NCBI RefSeq assembly: GCF_000001735.4
Contig: NC_003074.8
Coordinates: forward strand, 4,650,101 to 4,714,100
Direction: 5' to 3'
Origin: Arabidopsis thaliana
Lineage: Eukaryota > Streptophyta > Magnoliopsida > Brassicales > Brassicaceae
Length of the DNA: 64,000 nt
Below the pieces are notes generated by a model that saw nothing but the letters and a program-made list of their open reading frames with translations, did not search any database and was not told the origin of the DNA. This document shows, piece after piece, positions 1 through 11,042 of the stretch; positions within the stretch are counted from its first letter, which is position 1; each line of letters opens with the position of its first letter. Made by a program: the position numbers and the translations under genes.

Positions 1-126
1 TGTATCTTCAACTGCTGTAGCTGCATTTTTTGCTGTATCGACAACAGGTGTCCCGTTTGCTATTGTGGTGGCCATAACCACTAGTAGCACAAGAAGCACT
101 CCGCTTGCTTTGTGAGAACCCACCAT
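1..126 (-). CDS. Exopolygalacturonase-like protein, N-terminus only (cut by window start)
   Basis: The first 42 codons of a minus-strand gene, starting at the ATG at 126-124 and running off the window edge. The peptide begins MVGSHKASG, followed by a hydrophobic stretch (VLLVLLVVMATTIA) that looks like a secretory signal peptide, then an Ala/Thr-rich segment. I recognise this as the start of the pollen exopolygalacturonase locus AT3G14040 (pectin-lyase-like fold, glycoside hydrolase 28). Such enzymes trim galacturonic acid from pectin in pollen walls. The catalytic domain lies outside the window, so the function rests on the recognised N-terminus and locus order, not on visible active-site residues. 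Confidence 0.7.
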   Translation of the reverse strand, partial: MVGSHKASGVLLVLLVVMATTIANGTPVVDTAKNAATAVEDT

Positions 127-242
127 TTTTTATTCTCTTTTTATTGATTTTGTTTTAATACTTTTTTTTTCTTCTTTTGTTTATTCTCTTCTTCTTTTGT
201 TTTTGTGTTTATTGATGTTTTGTTCTGATGATTCGAAAGTCC

Positions 243-250
243 GTTTTATA
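243..250 (-). promoter_or_regulatory. Likely TATA box of the exopolygalacturonase gene
   Basis: The minus strand reads TATAAAAC about 117 bp upstream of the start codon at 126. This spacing would put transcription start near position 215 and leave a 5' leader of about 90 nt. No initiator was identified. Confidence 0.5.
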
Positions 251-801
251 GAGGAGCAAAGGGAGATAGAAAACCACAAACTCTTGCATTAGCTAAAAAT
301 AATTCCGAGGATTGTGCTCAAGGCAGAAGAATGACCAATTCATGGAGGCCGATCCCTTTTTTTTGGCATCACTCAAGATATATTTATAGATTTTTGACCA
401 AAATCATATATTAAAGATAAGGTATGGTGAATAATTCAACTACAAATTAATACATTGATGAGAGAAATCTGCCTCTTTATTCTACTAGTTTGAAGTTTAA
501 GTCTCAATAGTTTTGGGTAAATAGAAGGCGAAAAAGAACCGGCCTCATCAAGACAAGGTTTGATACTTCAAAACATTTTCACACTGTGTCAGTGTCTCAA
601 TAAAATTTTAGAACTCTTAATGAAATAACGTTTATTTTTTTTGACAAATTTATATAGTCTAATACTAACTTTTTGCTTTCTTTTTATTAAGCTTACATTG
701 AACCAACGGAGCCATTGTTATGTACAACAAATTAATCATATGGGGACTATATATATACATACATACATGATACATGGACTAGTTAACAATTTGAGGACCC
801 A
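251..801. other. Intergenic: polygalacturonase promoter and RSH2 3' UTR
   Basis: AT-rich sequence between two minus-strand genes. The right part, about 620-801, should hold the RSH2 3' UTR and polyadenylation region. A short open frame at 641-868 overlaps the RSH2 terminal exon antisense and has no recognisable domain. I see no other gene. Confidence 0.6.
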
Positions 802-3414
802 TCAGCTTCCCCATCCGACCATGGTTCCGGGGCGGGAAAACGCGAGTCCTCGATCATACATGCGTTGAATCTCTTCTCTGTATTCAGTCAGAGACTCATC
901 AGGAATTGTTGGAGTCAGCTCCACCACATCACCCATCTTCAGCTTCCACTTGAGGTCACTTACAGGTATTTGGTTCAGTCTTGGCCTTAGTTCTTCCTTT
1001 GCTGGTATGCCATACATGGACCACCTCGAGCTCCCTGGCCCCGCCCGGCTCAGCAGATCCGAGACTGTTGAACTCGCTGGAAATTCTTGCACAGACATCT
1101 GCATATTCCGATTTGTTCAGTATAACAATCAAGTGTACAACTCTTTTGTACTCGACAAGATAGGTTTATAACAAACCTTATCATTTTCGATTACAATGAC
1201 ATAGACTGGTCCATCCTGGCTACTGTTAGGCTTGTAAGAAGCTGGGCAGTCCTCAGAGTGAGACGGAAACTTGCAAGGGGGTTTGATGGAATCTGAAGAA
1301 CTTATGGAAGATCGGTCTTTGCTCATTGCTTCGCAATGCCAGGTTACGACCCACCGAGCCCATTCAACCATCTGAAGCACAAACGAAGAGTATTTGCAGC
1401 CACCTTCCTTGTATCTCCAATGAGCTGCAAACCCAAATTCTGCTTGCAAATGCATCTCCTGTGTACGTATTTGGACTTCAAGTGGAACTGTTCCATTGTC
1501 CATCACTACCGTGTGCAAAGATTGATACCTAAAATCCAAATTACCAAAGTCAGATTCATTACCTTTTAACAAGCCACAACCAACCACAACTTAAACTATG
1601 AGATATGGAGATATGAACTTACCCGTTGAATTTGGGATGAGTTATGTAATCCTTCAGCTTTCCAGGAACTTCAGACCATAAACTATGAACTACTCCTAAG
1701 GCCTTGTAACAATCTCCTTCGTTGTCAACAATCAAACGTAACCCATGAATGTCATGAATTTCATCCACTGTTAGCTTTTTCCTGGTACAATCGAATAGAC
1801 AACAACATTAGTCTTCTAGTTTCACTCACATCTTTTGTTCTGTAAAAGGGAGGAAATATAACTTACTTTAACATCTTGCTGTAAATACTATACAAGCTCT
1901 TGTGCCGGCCACAAAGAACATGATAAGAAATGCCTGCTTTCTTAAGAGCTTGCTCCAATTTCTCTATTGCAGAAGTAATCATGGCTTCATCGAATGAATC
2001 CTCGAGCATGGTTGACATCTCATTATGCTGGTTTGGGTAAAGATGTTTGAAACAAAGATTTTCAAGCTGAACTTTCCAGGTAGAGATTCCCAAACGATTA
2101 GCCAAAGGTGCAAATATTTCCAACGTCTCTTTAGCAAACCTCTGCTGCTTCACTGGGGACAAAGCGTAAAGCGTCTTCATGTTGTGTAATCGATCAGCCA
2201 GTTTTATAAGAACAGCTCTTGCATCTGCCATTGCAAGAAACATTGTGTGCAAACGATCTGCTTCAACAGTTTTACACGCCGTATTGTTCTCTCTAGCGAG
2301 TTTGCTCAATTGGCTAAGCTTCGAAACCTATACAAAACAAACATACACATGGAAGACAAAGGTCAATGAATGCTGAAAAACTCTGCCTTTACAAGTGACC
2401 AAGCAACCAAACAAATAGCTCCGACATAAGTTAATCAATGAGAGTACATATTTCTTACCCCTTCAACCAAATCAGCAACTCCTGCTCCGAAGTTTCTGAG
2501 AATATAATCATAGCTCATGAAAGAATCGTCAATGGTATCATGAAGAAGGCCAGCAACAACAACAGTTGAGTTAGCTCCGATATTAGCCAACAACATAGCA
2601 GTCTCAACACAATGCTGAAGGTAAGGATCACGACTAGCTCTCATCTGATAAAACACACATGAAACGAAAAGTTGAGTCACACTAAAACCAAACAAGAATC
2701 TAAAACTAGTGATTGAGAATTGTATCTTTTCCTACTTACTTGTCCTCTATGAGCTTTCTCTGCTTCATAAAAAGCTTTGATCACAGATTCATCATTGAAA
2801 ATCTTGTGTCTCAATTGTGCACGTCTTAGCAAATCCCTAGCATATGGCTTTATCGTATCAACCTCCATAGGAAACGTTAGCTCATCAACGAGAACAGAAT
2901 CCGATCCGAACTCGTAATCAACACATGATCCAAGAGCTTTCCTAACGAAACCATTGAACAATCCACTAGCTCCTAAACGAAACGAACCATCTAGATTCCG
3001 ATCACGAGACATTCTCATCGGAGGGCTACAACTACACGAGACCGGACCATGAAGCACAGAGATAGGGCTTTGGTGATCTCGTCTAAATGAATTCACAAAT
3101 TTCGCCGGAGAATAACCAAAGGAGCTGCTAAAGCTCAGATCTTTCAAATCATCACTCCGATCATAGCGTAGTGAAGAGAACTCATCTACTCCGGTTGAGT
3201 ATGAGCAAGAGGAAGAAGATGAAGATTTGACTGATGCGCTGGAGAAAAGTGAAGAGAGACCTCCAACGATTGGTTTCTGCGGCGAGGAAGCCATGGAAGA
3301 GGATGTTGACGAACTCCTGGAGGTGAGATCGAGATCACATGAGATCTGATGTGGCGTGGAACAAACGCTGCTTGGTGGACTCGCGTAAAGTGCTATAGTC
3401 GTCGCCACCACCAT
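802..3414 (-). CDS. RSH2: RelA/SpoT homologue 2, chloroplast (p)ppGpp synthetase/hydrolase
   Basis: Six exons: 3414-2740, 2644-2459, 2327-1867, 1781-1623, 1528-1177 and 1098-802. Joined they give 709 aa, the expected length for AT3G14050. Residues 1 to about 200 are Ser-rich and contain the chloroplast transit peptide. An HD hydrolase domain follows, with H236, H260-D261 and D332 in ADRLHNM. The RelA/SpoT synthetase domain shows [26 protein letters not shown] and EVQIRT. The Gly in HGLR (about 454) is the position reported as Ser in synthetase-dead RSH1, so synthetase activity is expected. The C-terminal ~90 residues resemble a reduced TGS-like segment; this is inferred. The enzyme makes and degrades the alarmone that tunes plastid transcription and translation. 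It is the paralogue of RSH3 on chromosome 1. Confidence 0.96.
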
Positions 3415-6400
3415 TGGAGCTCGTTGGTTCTGCTTTATAATCCTAAAGTTCAGTTTTTTCTCTCTCAGAAATCAAAGAATTAAAATTATCCAATTCCCAG
3501 AATTAGCTCCCAAAAATCGTCAAATTTCCCGGGAATTTAAAGTCACCGTTTTTCTATTGAAACAAACAGATTAACACAAAACCCACAAATTCTAACACGA
3601 AACCCAGATGGATTTTGAGTTGTACAAGGAACTTTAATACAGAGGAAGAACAGAACAAAGCCTAAAGTATGTACAATTTATACGAGTTTGGAAAGAAATT
3701 GAAGAAGGGGAAAAATCGTAGAAACGAGTCTAATGGAGACAAGAGGGTGTGTGAGGAGGAAGAAGGAGAAGAAGAAAGTTAGACGCTTTGCTTTAAGGAC
3801 GAAAATTAATCTTTGATTTTTCTCTTCGAAATTAGAAACTACTACTCTCTCTCTTTTTCCTCTGTTCTTATTCGTCTGTTTAAGTTCGGCCGACCAAAAC
3901 TAAACCGATCAATACTACTATTACCGAAATACCCTTTTACGTAATCGGTAATTAATTACTGAGTTAAGTGGGTTTATTACAGTCTAATCTTGTTATGTCG
4001 TTATCCATTGCTGTTCGTAAATAATTATTAAAATCTTTGTATTGGGTATAGAATATATAATCTAATTTTTCTAATGCTTTATCCACGAGCCAAGATTTAT
4101 GAAATCTTCCGTGATATTATATCTAAATTTGTGGTTAAATCAACTTGTCCTCCAAACTCAAAACACATATAGATTAATGCTAAAAGAATAATCAAAGCTA
4201 ATTCGTTGTGTGATTAAAGAGACTTGTGTCATTAAAAAAATGATGACACACTAAAATGATTAAGAATATATCCTATCAGATGACATCGATATCTCAACTC
4301 CAATTTGGCTATAAAATATTTAAAAGCATAGTTTATGGAGTACTAGTCACTAAATGGCTTTTGTGTGCTGATTAAAGACATTTTAAGTTAATTGTACTTT
4401 AACCTAACTTGTGTGATAAACTACAAGTCTCATACTTAGATCTAATATTTCTTCTTCGAATATTTTTGTATGTAAATTTTGAAAACTTAGTAAAACTCAA
4501 ATCCTAATAAGACTCTGATAAATCTAAATATTTAGCATGTAGGTTTTCTATATGAATTGAATGTTTAGGTTTTATAATAGAATTTCACACTAATGAGTAC
4601 TCCAATAAGCATATCATTCTTTAACCAAACGAATACATATAAAACTCAACGACAACTTTCTATAATTTTATTCCTGTTTCAAATAAGATATTCGTAATCA
4701 CTATTATTCACATATGCTTTCTCTAGCTTCACGCCAATGCATGATGACACCGCCATTTTTATTTTTGTAAGTTATTGAATTAATCAGATTTATTTTAGTA
4801 TCTTCATTATCCACTTGGGATTTTTTTTTTTTTTTAAAATGAAGATAGGCTTATAGCACAGTGTCAACGGCAGCTGAGTCATGCCATCTGTATCAGCGTC
4901 AACTTGAATCACTTGATCCACTTTTAACTAGTCTCAATATGGATTATGGCGACTGTTTACCAAAAAAACAATCTCTTTATTACTATTTAACATAGTTGTT
5001 TTACTTTTTGGCAAATGGAATTTGTTACTTTAAACATGAACAAAATATCAGCAAATTGTACAAAAAGGGTCCACCATGAGATTTATGTTTGTCTACTACT
5101 TTTCGTTTTTACTTTCTATCGTTTTATTTCGTTTATTTCGCGAGGTCTCGTCATTGGTTATTTTTTGCATCAATAAGAGGAATCTGAATCGAACCCACAT
5201 TGCTGGCTTGGTTAATAACTCTTCGAAGCCGTCTACTCAAATAGTATTAGCTTGATGATACTAATAAAGGGTGATAAAGTTTATATCTACAAAGGTAAAT
5301 ATAAATCTATTTATAAATAGCATGGAATCGATATGCAATTTGAGACTCGGTTGATTACTAGATTATTCAACAGAAAAAAAGAAAACTACATGTATAGTGA
5401 AATCAATTCCTTCAAATGGAACTAACACAGTCAAACATGATTGGTTTATTGAGGAAAAAAAAAGATGGATGGTTAATGATATCAAGGCAAGGGCAACAGT
5501 GACATTTTGATGCATTGATGTTGGATTCATAAAACCCTTCAAATATATTGTAAGTTAATATGCCCGATAGTCTAGAAGATAGGAAGGGAGTGTTGATAAG
5601 GACACACCGACGCGTTCCGGAGAAAAACTTTAGAAAGAAGAATTGAACTTGACACGCGTCTAATTTGGCGGCCATTAGAAAAAAAATGGGTGTCACGCTC
5701 ATATCACGTGTCCATACCCTAGCATCAACTCCATGACTTGTGGGGATCACGGTGTCTTTTTAAACATCAAACGGCTACGGTTGAGTCTTCTTCGGCTTGA
5801 ACTCAGTTACAGCCGTAAATCTACTTCTACGGTTGTTGATAGTCAGCTGGTCAAAGTCTGATACATTCTGTATCACGTGCGTCACGTGTGTTAGTGTATT
5901 AATATGATATTTTCGTTTTTGTATGTCGACGGCGGAAGAAGATTCATATAATTCAATTTTAGTTGGTTAGAGAATATTGGATTTATATGCAGACTTGGAG
6001 ATATTTAGTGGAATCAGATCGGTTAGTTTCGGTTTATGACAAGAAGATGTGGTCCCTAAATAATTGGGTAATGTGATTTGCGTAAGAAGCAAACGTATTA
6101 TGAGGATTATGTCAGCTATGACTTTAAGTCTTTAACCACGTGGAATTGTTGCGTTTGCCTTCACGCAACTAGCCTCCTTACACACGCATCCTCGTTCCGG
6201 TTTTCTCTTAACCGAGAAAATAACACGCTCGTGTATATTACTCTGGCTTAGTTTGAGTAAGCTTATTCATTAGCCCATTACTCTAGCTCCTGGACTGGGC
6301 TGAAAACTAAGTATTTTGGGTTTATAAAACCCAATGATTTATATCACTCTTTTTAGTGTTTTTACAAAAACAATTGGGAACCCAAAGAATTTTGTCAAAT

Positions 6401-7073
6401 TCGTAAAACCCACTGAAGTACAGCAAAGTTTGAAGCAAAGAAAATATGTTTTTTATACTAACAAAGCATAATCATGATTTATACCTTTTAATCCAGGGTG
6501 ATTTAGGTGAGTGATCTAATTTTGAACAAAAATTTAGTAAATGACTACGCTAACAACAAACTGGTGAATAACAAAAATTAATATCCTACACTTGTGCGAA
6601 ATCGTGTGTATATATACTCGAATGATATAATATCTTCATACTCATAACCGGAAAAAAAAGAAAGAGAATTGAAGTATATATTTTCTTTGAAGTTAGGGAG
6701 AACAAAACATCTAGCTACCGCACAAATATGAAGTACCTGCATATCATGTAAGTCAACACATAAAAATATGAACAGCAATATCTTTTAGCCGACAAGAATC
6801 TTACGGACCAAGTTTTTCTCATGGTCCAACAATTCAAAGTTCCCTTTGTTTTTCATATCTTGTTTCTTTCATACTGTTTCATATATAGTTCATGACATCT
6901 TTTTAATAAAGAAGTTTTTGACATTTTTGTGACAGAATTGTTATACGCAAATTAAATTTTTACATATAATTTTAGACAGAAAGAAATTGAAATATATAGT
7001 TTAGACGGATATTTAAAACACCCCCAAAATTATGAAGGTAATTAATTTGATACTCAAAAGTGAGATAATTTAG
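3415..7073. other. Long gene-poor region: RSH2 promoter and 5' leader, then intergenic DNA
   Basis: Positions 3415 to about 3900 hold the RSH2 5' leader and proximal promoter, with a pyrimidine-rich tract on the plus strand near 3840-3870. The rest is AT-rich. Open frames at 5412-5750 (-) and 6578-6778 (-) have no recognisable domain and biased composition, so I do not call them. Positions 6780-7073 are the 3' flank of the small gene at 7074. A weak tRNA-like B-box sequence lies near 5185. Confidence 0.6.
5705..5888. promoter_or_regulatory. Cluster of three CACGTG G-boxes
   Basis: Perfect palindromic CACGTG occurs at 5705-5710, 5874-5879 and 5883-5888, the last two separated by only 3 bp. 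G-boxes bind bZIP and bHLH factors (ABA, light). The cluster lies about 2.3-2.5 kb upstream of the RSH2 start and 1.2 kb downstream of the small gene at 7074, so its target is unclear. Confidence 0.4.
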
Positions 7074-7451
7074 TTATACAAGAAAAAAACGAGGTTGGTC
7101 GACGTAGCCGGACATGGGACAGAAAGATAAGCCTAAGCCAGGAGCGGCAAAAGCAGCCGTTTCCACCGTCATGCGCTGCTGGATGGTGGCGGCTCCGGCT
7201 TCCTCGAACTCTTTCACTATAGTACGATAATACGCTTTGATCTTCTTCACGAGCCTCACGTAGTACAGTCTCAGCCACTTGAGTCTCATCCTCGTCACCA
7301 CCTTCTTGAGCGAGAAACTACCACGTGGCGTACTGTTTTTCCCGCCGAGACGCACAACTTGTGGTTTACGACGACGGAGATAGATCTTTCGGCGACTCGA
7401 CGGCCACCGGAATGCGCTGGAGGCGGCAGTGATGACTAAATGGGGATCCAT
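7074..7451 (-). CDS. Small plant-specific protein of unknown function (AT3G14060-like)
   Basis: Single-exon frame of 125 aa starting at ATG 7451-7449. The N-terminal half is Arg/Lys-rich and basic. The core (about residues 50-85) is an amphipathic stretch, RMRLKWLRLYYVRLVKKIK followed by AYYRTIVKEFEEAG. The C-terminal part contains TIQQRMTVETAAFAAPGLG. I recognise it as a small plant-only family with a paralogue on chromosome 1 in the same duplicated segment as RSH3. No enzymatic motif, clear signal peptide or membrane span is visible. A good TATA box 83-90 bp upstream supports it as a real, probably strongly regulated gene. The function is unknown. Confidence 0.85.
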   Translation of the reverse strand: MDPHLVITAASSAFRWPSSRRKIYLRRRKPQVVRLGGKNSTPRGSFSLKKVVTRMRLKWLRLYYVRLVKKIKAYYRTIVKEFEEAGAATIQQRMTVETAAFAAPGLGLSFCPMSGYVDQPRFFLV

Positions 7452-7533
7452 AGAAATCCCGCGAGAGAATTTTTTAGAAGGAAGAAAGTGAAAGATGGTT
7501 TAAGGAGTTAGATTGATGAGAAACTTGTATACT

Positions 7534-7540
7534 TATATAA
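7534..7540 (-). promoter_or_regulatory. TATA box of the small gene at 7451
   Basis: The minus strand reads TTATATA within CTTTATATAAG, about 85 bp upstream of the ATG. This predicts transcription start near 7505 and a short leader. Confidence 0.6.
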
Positions 7541-8320
7541 AGAGGTAGTAAGAGCCATGAAATTTGTTATGTGGTGACTTTATGACTAAATATGACATAT
7601 TACGTAATTTCCGTGAAGTGAATAATGAAGAAGGCCAGTAAGTAGATAAGCTTAGACAAAAGAGTAAGCCATTGTATGTCTTGCTGTAGAAGACGACACA
7701 AAATTACGTAGCTCAAGGGACCCATTTTGTCTATATATTACATAGAAAGTCCACTTTAGTTCGGTTTTTATAAGTTGTAGTGAAAACCATTCACCCGAAA
7801 ATGATATGTTTCTTGACTTCTGAATAGTTTGTGTGTGCGTTAATTAATGGACGGCTTGTGTTTATTTCATTTATTTATTTCTGCTTTGATGTTGACTAAT
7901 GCTATAGTACTTTTTTGCTCTTATATACACAAATTTTCTCTCATCAAATTTTGACATTTTAATTGACTGCATAATTCACCTTTTTGCTCTTATAAACACA
8001 AAACGTTTATGGTAAAAAACAAGGTTTTTCGCATTTGATAACCATGACATCAACGTGGCTTCACAGTCCGCATTTAACTTATAGTGATCCAAATATAGCA
8101 TATTGTCAAATTGAAATCAAACAAGAATCTAAAAGTTTACAAATGCCAATCGGATTTTCTGCTCATTCACACCCCATGCATAGTGGTCTAACCCAAGAGT
8201 GAGGGCTCATTAATGAGTATACAGATCGGCCCATTAACAACATGGCCCTTTTAACAAACCCGACAGGACTTTTTTCTTTTTAATGAAAACATACAACCAG
8301 AGCCCAATTTCAATGATCAA
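7541..8320. other. Intergenic: upstream promoter of the small gene and 3' flank of the subtilase
   Basis: AT-rich with no credible reading frame. It contains a 22-nt imperfect direct repeat (separate entry). The stretch adjoining 8320 should include the subtilase 3' UTR. Confidence 0.6.
7912..8002. repeat. Two-copy 22-nt direct repeat
   Basis: Copies at 7912-7933 and 7981-8002 share TTTTTGCTCTTATA and then CACAAA, differing at one base. The period is 69 bp. Both lie upstream of the small minus-strand gene at 7451 and could be a duplicated promoter element or chance. Confidence 0.55.
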
Positions 8321-10654
8321 TCAGAAGGACTGAACTGATCCCTGACCCCATTGGACGGCCACCGGACTCTTAACAACGTGTTCACCGTCTGTCCATTCGA
8401 TCGACCCGAATTCATGACCCGGCACGGATCCGACTCCTCCGCCGAGCACAACGCTCTTAAATGTGACTTCATACTCCAACACGCTCTTCTCCTTGCTGAA
8501 CGCAAGCTTGCTTGGAGAAACATCAATCTCAACATTCGCCGGAGATTTAACTCCGACTTCGTACACAGCGTCGACATTGCTTCCCACGTTTTTGACAACC
8601 CTTTTGTATTTCACAACTTCCCCGGTCGATGCGAAAACCACGGAGAAAGATGGGTAATTGAGATCGCCGGCGGTTCTTAGCTTGCTCGTTTCACATGCGT
8701 CGTAAAGAGTTGGATCTTGAAGAAAGACTAGAATCCCCGGAAACTCGTATCCCACGGCGCAGAGGAAAGCTACGTACTCTTTGACCTCGATGTCGTAAAC
8801 CAAACCAGGATTCAAAGCTTTGTTTGGATCGACGTGTCCAGCTCCGTGGATGAATGAGTTCGATGATTTACCGGTGGCGAGATCCTCGATTGGTTCGCCG
8901 GAGTTTTCGACATCGTAAGCGGTGGTTACAAGGGCGGATTTGATTGCTGCAGGTGACCAATCGGGATGAGCTTTACGGAGGAGAGCGGCGAGTCCACTAA
9001 CGTGTGGGCACGACATCGATGTACCGGAGATGATGTTGAATTGAACCCGTCTTGGATCGATATCTAAATCGGTAGGACCAACCATCCCGGTCCAACCGGC
9101 TAAAATGTTGACTCCAGGAGCAATCACGTCCGGTTTAAGAATAACCGGTGTCAAGTGATTCGGTCCACGGCTGGAGAAAGCGGCGACTCTGGGAGAAGGA
9201 GGAGATGGTCCGATCAAAGTGCCTAGGAAACTGATTTTTGCAGTGGGAGAGTCTGATGTTTTGATGTAGTCGCGGATTTGATCTCCAGCTTTAGCTCCAA
9301 CCATTGTCGCCGGGACGAGATGCGAATCGGCGGTTAATTCTTCACCGCTTTCAGCTGTGTTCGCCAGAATCATACCAGCACCACCGGCTAGCTTGACTGC
9401 ACTTCCTTTCTCAACTCTTGCGTTGCCTCCTCTGTCACAGAGCACGATTTTGCCTTCAACCAATGATGAATTCAATTTCCCAGGGTAACACAATCTGCTT
9501 CCGCAATCGCCGGAATATACCAGAGAAAGTTGAGAATCCGGTAGAGATTCGCCTGCGTACAGTGATGTTCCCGTGAAGACTTTCCCGTCTCCCGTGATTG
9601 CGTTTGCGGCGAATTCTCTATCGACGGTGGACGCACCAACGGTTAAGATCCATGGAGCGATGTTCGTCGCGGTTTCAGGATTAGGACCAGAATTCCCAGC
9701 GGAGCAAGAAACGACGATGCCGTGCCGCGTGGCTCCAAATGCTCCGATCGCTATAGAGTCCGTGTGATACTCCGGGGCGGAACCGCTGGCTCCGACGGAG
9801 AGAGAGATAACGTGAACACCGTCGGCAACCGCCTGATCCATGGCGGCGAGGATATCGGAATCGTAACATCCGCCGGTCCAACAGATTTTGTAAGCGGCGA
9901 TTCTCGCCTTTGACGCCATCCCAGTAGCTGTTCCGCGCGCGTACTGGTACAAACTCGCGTTAGCAACCACCGATCCAGCTGCCGTAGATGCCGTGTGCGT
10001 GCCATGACCTTCTGTATCACGCGGCGATCTCGATTCCTTGGCTGCATGCTTTTTTGTTCCATTCCGTTGCGTTAAATATCCCCTGTAAAACGCTCGAGCT
10101 CCGATAAGCTTCCGATTGCAAGATGAGGCAGGAAAATCAGGTCCGATCTCGCACTCGCCTTTCCAGGTAGATGGAATTGGACCGAGACCTGAATCCGAGA
10201 AACTTGGATGTTCCGGCCAGATTCCAGTATCTAAAACGCCGACGATCACGTCTTCCCCGTAATTTGAGTTGCTCCAGAGTCCAGAGTTTTGGGAGAAACC
10301 GAGGAAGGCAGGCGTGTGAGTTGTGTGGATCTCACGCGCTTGATCAGGTATAACGGAGATGACTGAAGGATGACGGCGGAGGGCGGCGGTTTGGATAGGG
10401 GAGAGACGAGCGGAGAAGCCATGAACGGCGCGTGAATAAGAGTAGAGCAGCGTTGCTGGTTGGGGAGAAGAAGGGAGAGAGCGAAGGAGAGAGACGTGCC
10501 AGTTGTTGTGGGAGGAGAAGAGGGAAGGCTTATGAGATCTCTGCACATGGACGATGTAGGATTCTAAGCCATCCGATGAAGAAGAAGAAGGGGAAAAGAA
10601 ACAGAGGAGGAGAGGGAAGACGAAGAAGATGGAGGAAAGAGAGAGCTTAGCCAT
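8321..10654 (-). CDS. SASP: Secreted subtilisin-like serine protease, senescence-associated (SASP)
   Basis: Intronless, 777 aa from the ATG at 10654. An in-frame extension upstream to 10837 is rejected because MAKLSLSSIFFVFPLLLCFF is a textbook signal peptide. An I9 propeptide (about 30-110) follows. The S8 catalytic domain has triad D142 in VLDTGIWPE, H217 in EGHGTHTAS and S546 in GTSMSCPH, with oxyanion N321 in SAGNSGP. A protease-associated insert (about 370-465) interrupts it, and a fibronectin-III-like domain forms the C-terminus. This is the AT3G14067 type, an apoplastic or vacuolar protease linked to senescence and shoot branching. All key residues are present and the length is normal for plant subtilases. 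Confidence 0.95.
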   Translation of the reverse strand: MAKLSLSSIFFVFPLLLCFFSPSSSSSDGLESYIVHVQRSHKPSLFSSHNNWHVSLLRSLPSSPQPATLLYSYSRAVHGFSARLSPIQTAALRRHPSVISVIPDQAREIHTTHTPAFLGFSQNSGLWSNSNYGEDVIVGVLDTGIWPEHPSFSDSGLGPIPSTWKGECEIGPDFPASSCNRKLIGARAFYRGYLTQRNGTKKHAAKESRSPRDTEGHGTHTASTAAGSVVANASLYQYARGTATGMASKARIAAYKICWTGGCYDSDILAAMDQAVADGVHVISLSVGASGSAPEYHTDSIAIGAFGATRHGIVVSCSAGNSGPNPETATNIAPWILTVGASTVDREFAANAITGDGKVFTGTSLYAGESLPDSQLSLVYSGDCGSRLCYPGKLNSSLVEGKIVLCDRGGNARVEKGSAVKLAGGAGMILANTAESGEELTADSHLVPATMVGAKAGDQIRDYIKTSDSPTAKISFLGTLIGPSPPSPRVAAFSSRGPNHLTPVILKPDVIAPGVNILAGWTGMVGPTDLDIDPRRVQFNIISGTSMSCPHVSGLAALLRKAHPDWSPAAIKSALVTTAYDVENSGEPIEDLATGKSSNSFIHGAGHVDPNKALNPGLVYDIEVKEYVAFLCAVGYEFPGILVFLQDPTLYDACETSKLRTAGDLNYPSFSVVFASTGEVVKYKRVVKNVGSNVDAVYEVGVKSPANVEIDVSPSKLAFSKEKSVLEYEVTFKSVVLGGGVGSVPGHEFGSIEWTDGEHVVKSPVAVQWGQGSVQSF

Positions 10655-11042
10655 GGCAATGGCGATGGAAGAAGAAGATTCGTTGTGGGTGATAACTTTT
10701 GGTGACGTATTTATTATCTCTGAATCTTGTATTTCGTCTATATGCCACGTCTGCAATTTATCAATAATTGGTCCCAAATGATTCTTCGAAAAGATAACAG
10801 TGAATAATGGAATAATCAAGGAGGAGACGTGGGTCACATGACTGCTTTAATGTTGACACGAGGATAATAAGAAATGTTTGCGGTTATGAAAATGGGCAGG
10901 TATGACAAAAGGACAAACCAATAACAAACAAACACACTAAGATTCAAAACTACGACTCTCATGTCATGATCAATTCTTTGGTATACAATAAGCCTCTGAT
11001 TAGTTTGTTGGTTAGAGACTAAACAAGGTTATACATAGCTCT
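10655..11042. other. Subtilase 5' leader and promoter; CCX3 3' UTR
   Basis: A 388-bp gap between two minus-strand genes. The in-frame extension of the subtilase frame into 10655-10837 is taken as 5' UTR. I see no separate gene. Confidence 0.6.

Noticed and set aside
5166..5245. tRNA-like sequence on the minus strand (GGGTTCGATTC B-box-like core)
   Set aside because: I could not form a 5-bp T-stem or a full acceptor stem; at best a decayed tRNA/SINE relic, not supportable by eye.
5412..5750. 112-aa minus-strand open frame
   Set aside because: No recognisable domain, runs of Phe from T-rich DNA, no splice or promoter support.
6578..6778. 66-aa minus-strand open frame
   Set aside because: Low-complexity Phe/Tyr-rich translation of AT-rich intergenic DNA.
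8351..8680. Plus-strand frame inside the subtilase gene (and similar frames at 9573-10650)
   Set aside because: Antisense shadows of the GC-richer subtilase coding strand.
10655..10837. 61-codon N-terminal extension of the subtilase frame
   Set aside because: The ATG at 10654 begins a clear signal peptide; the extension would bury it and is better read as 5' UTR.
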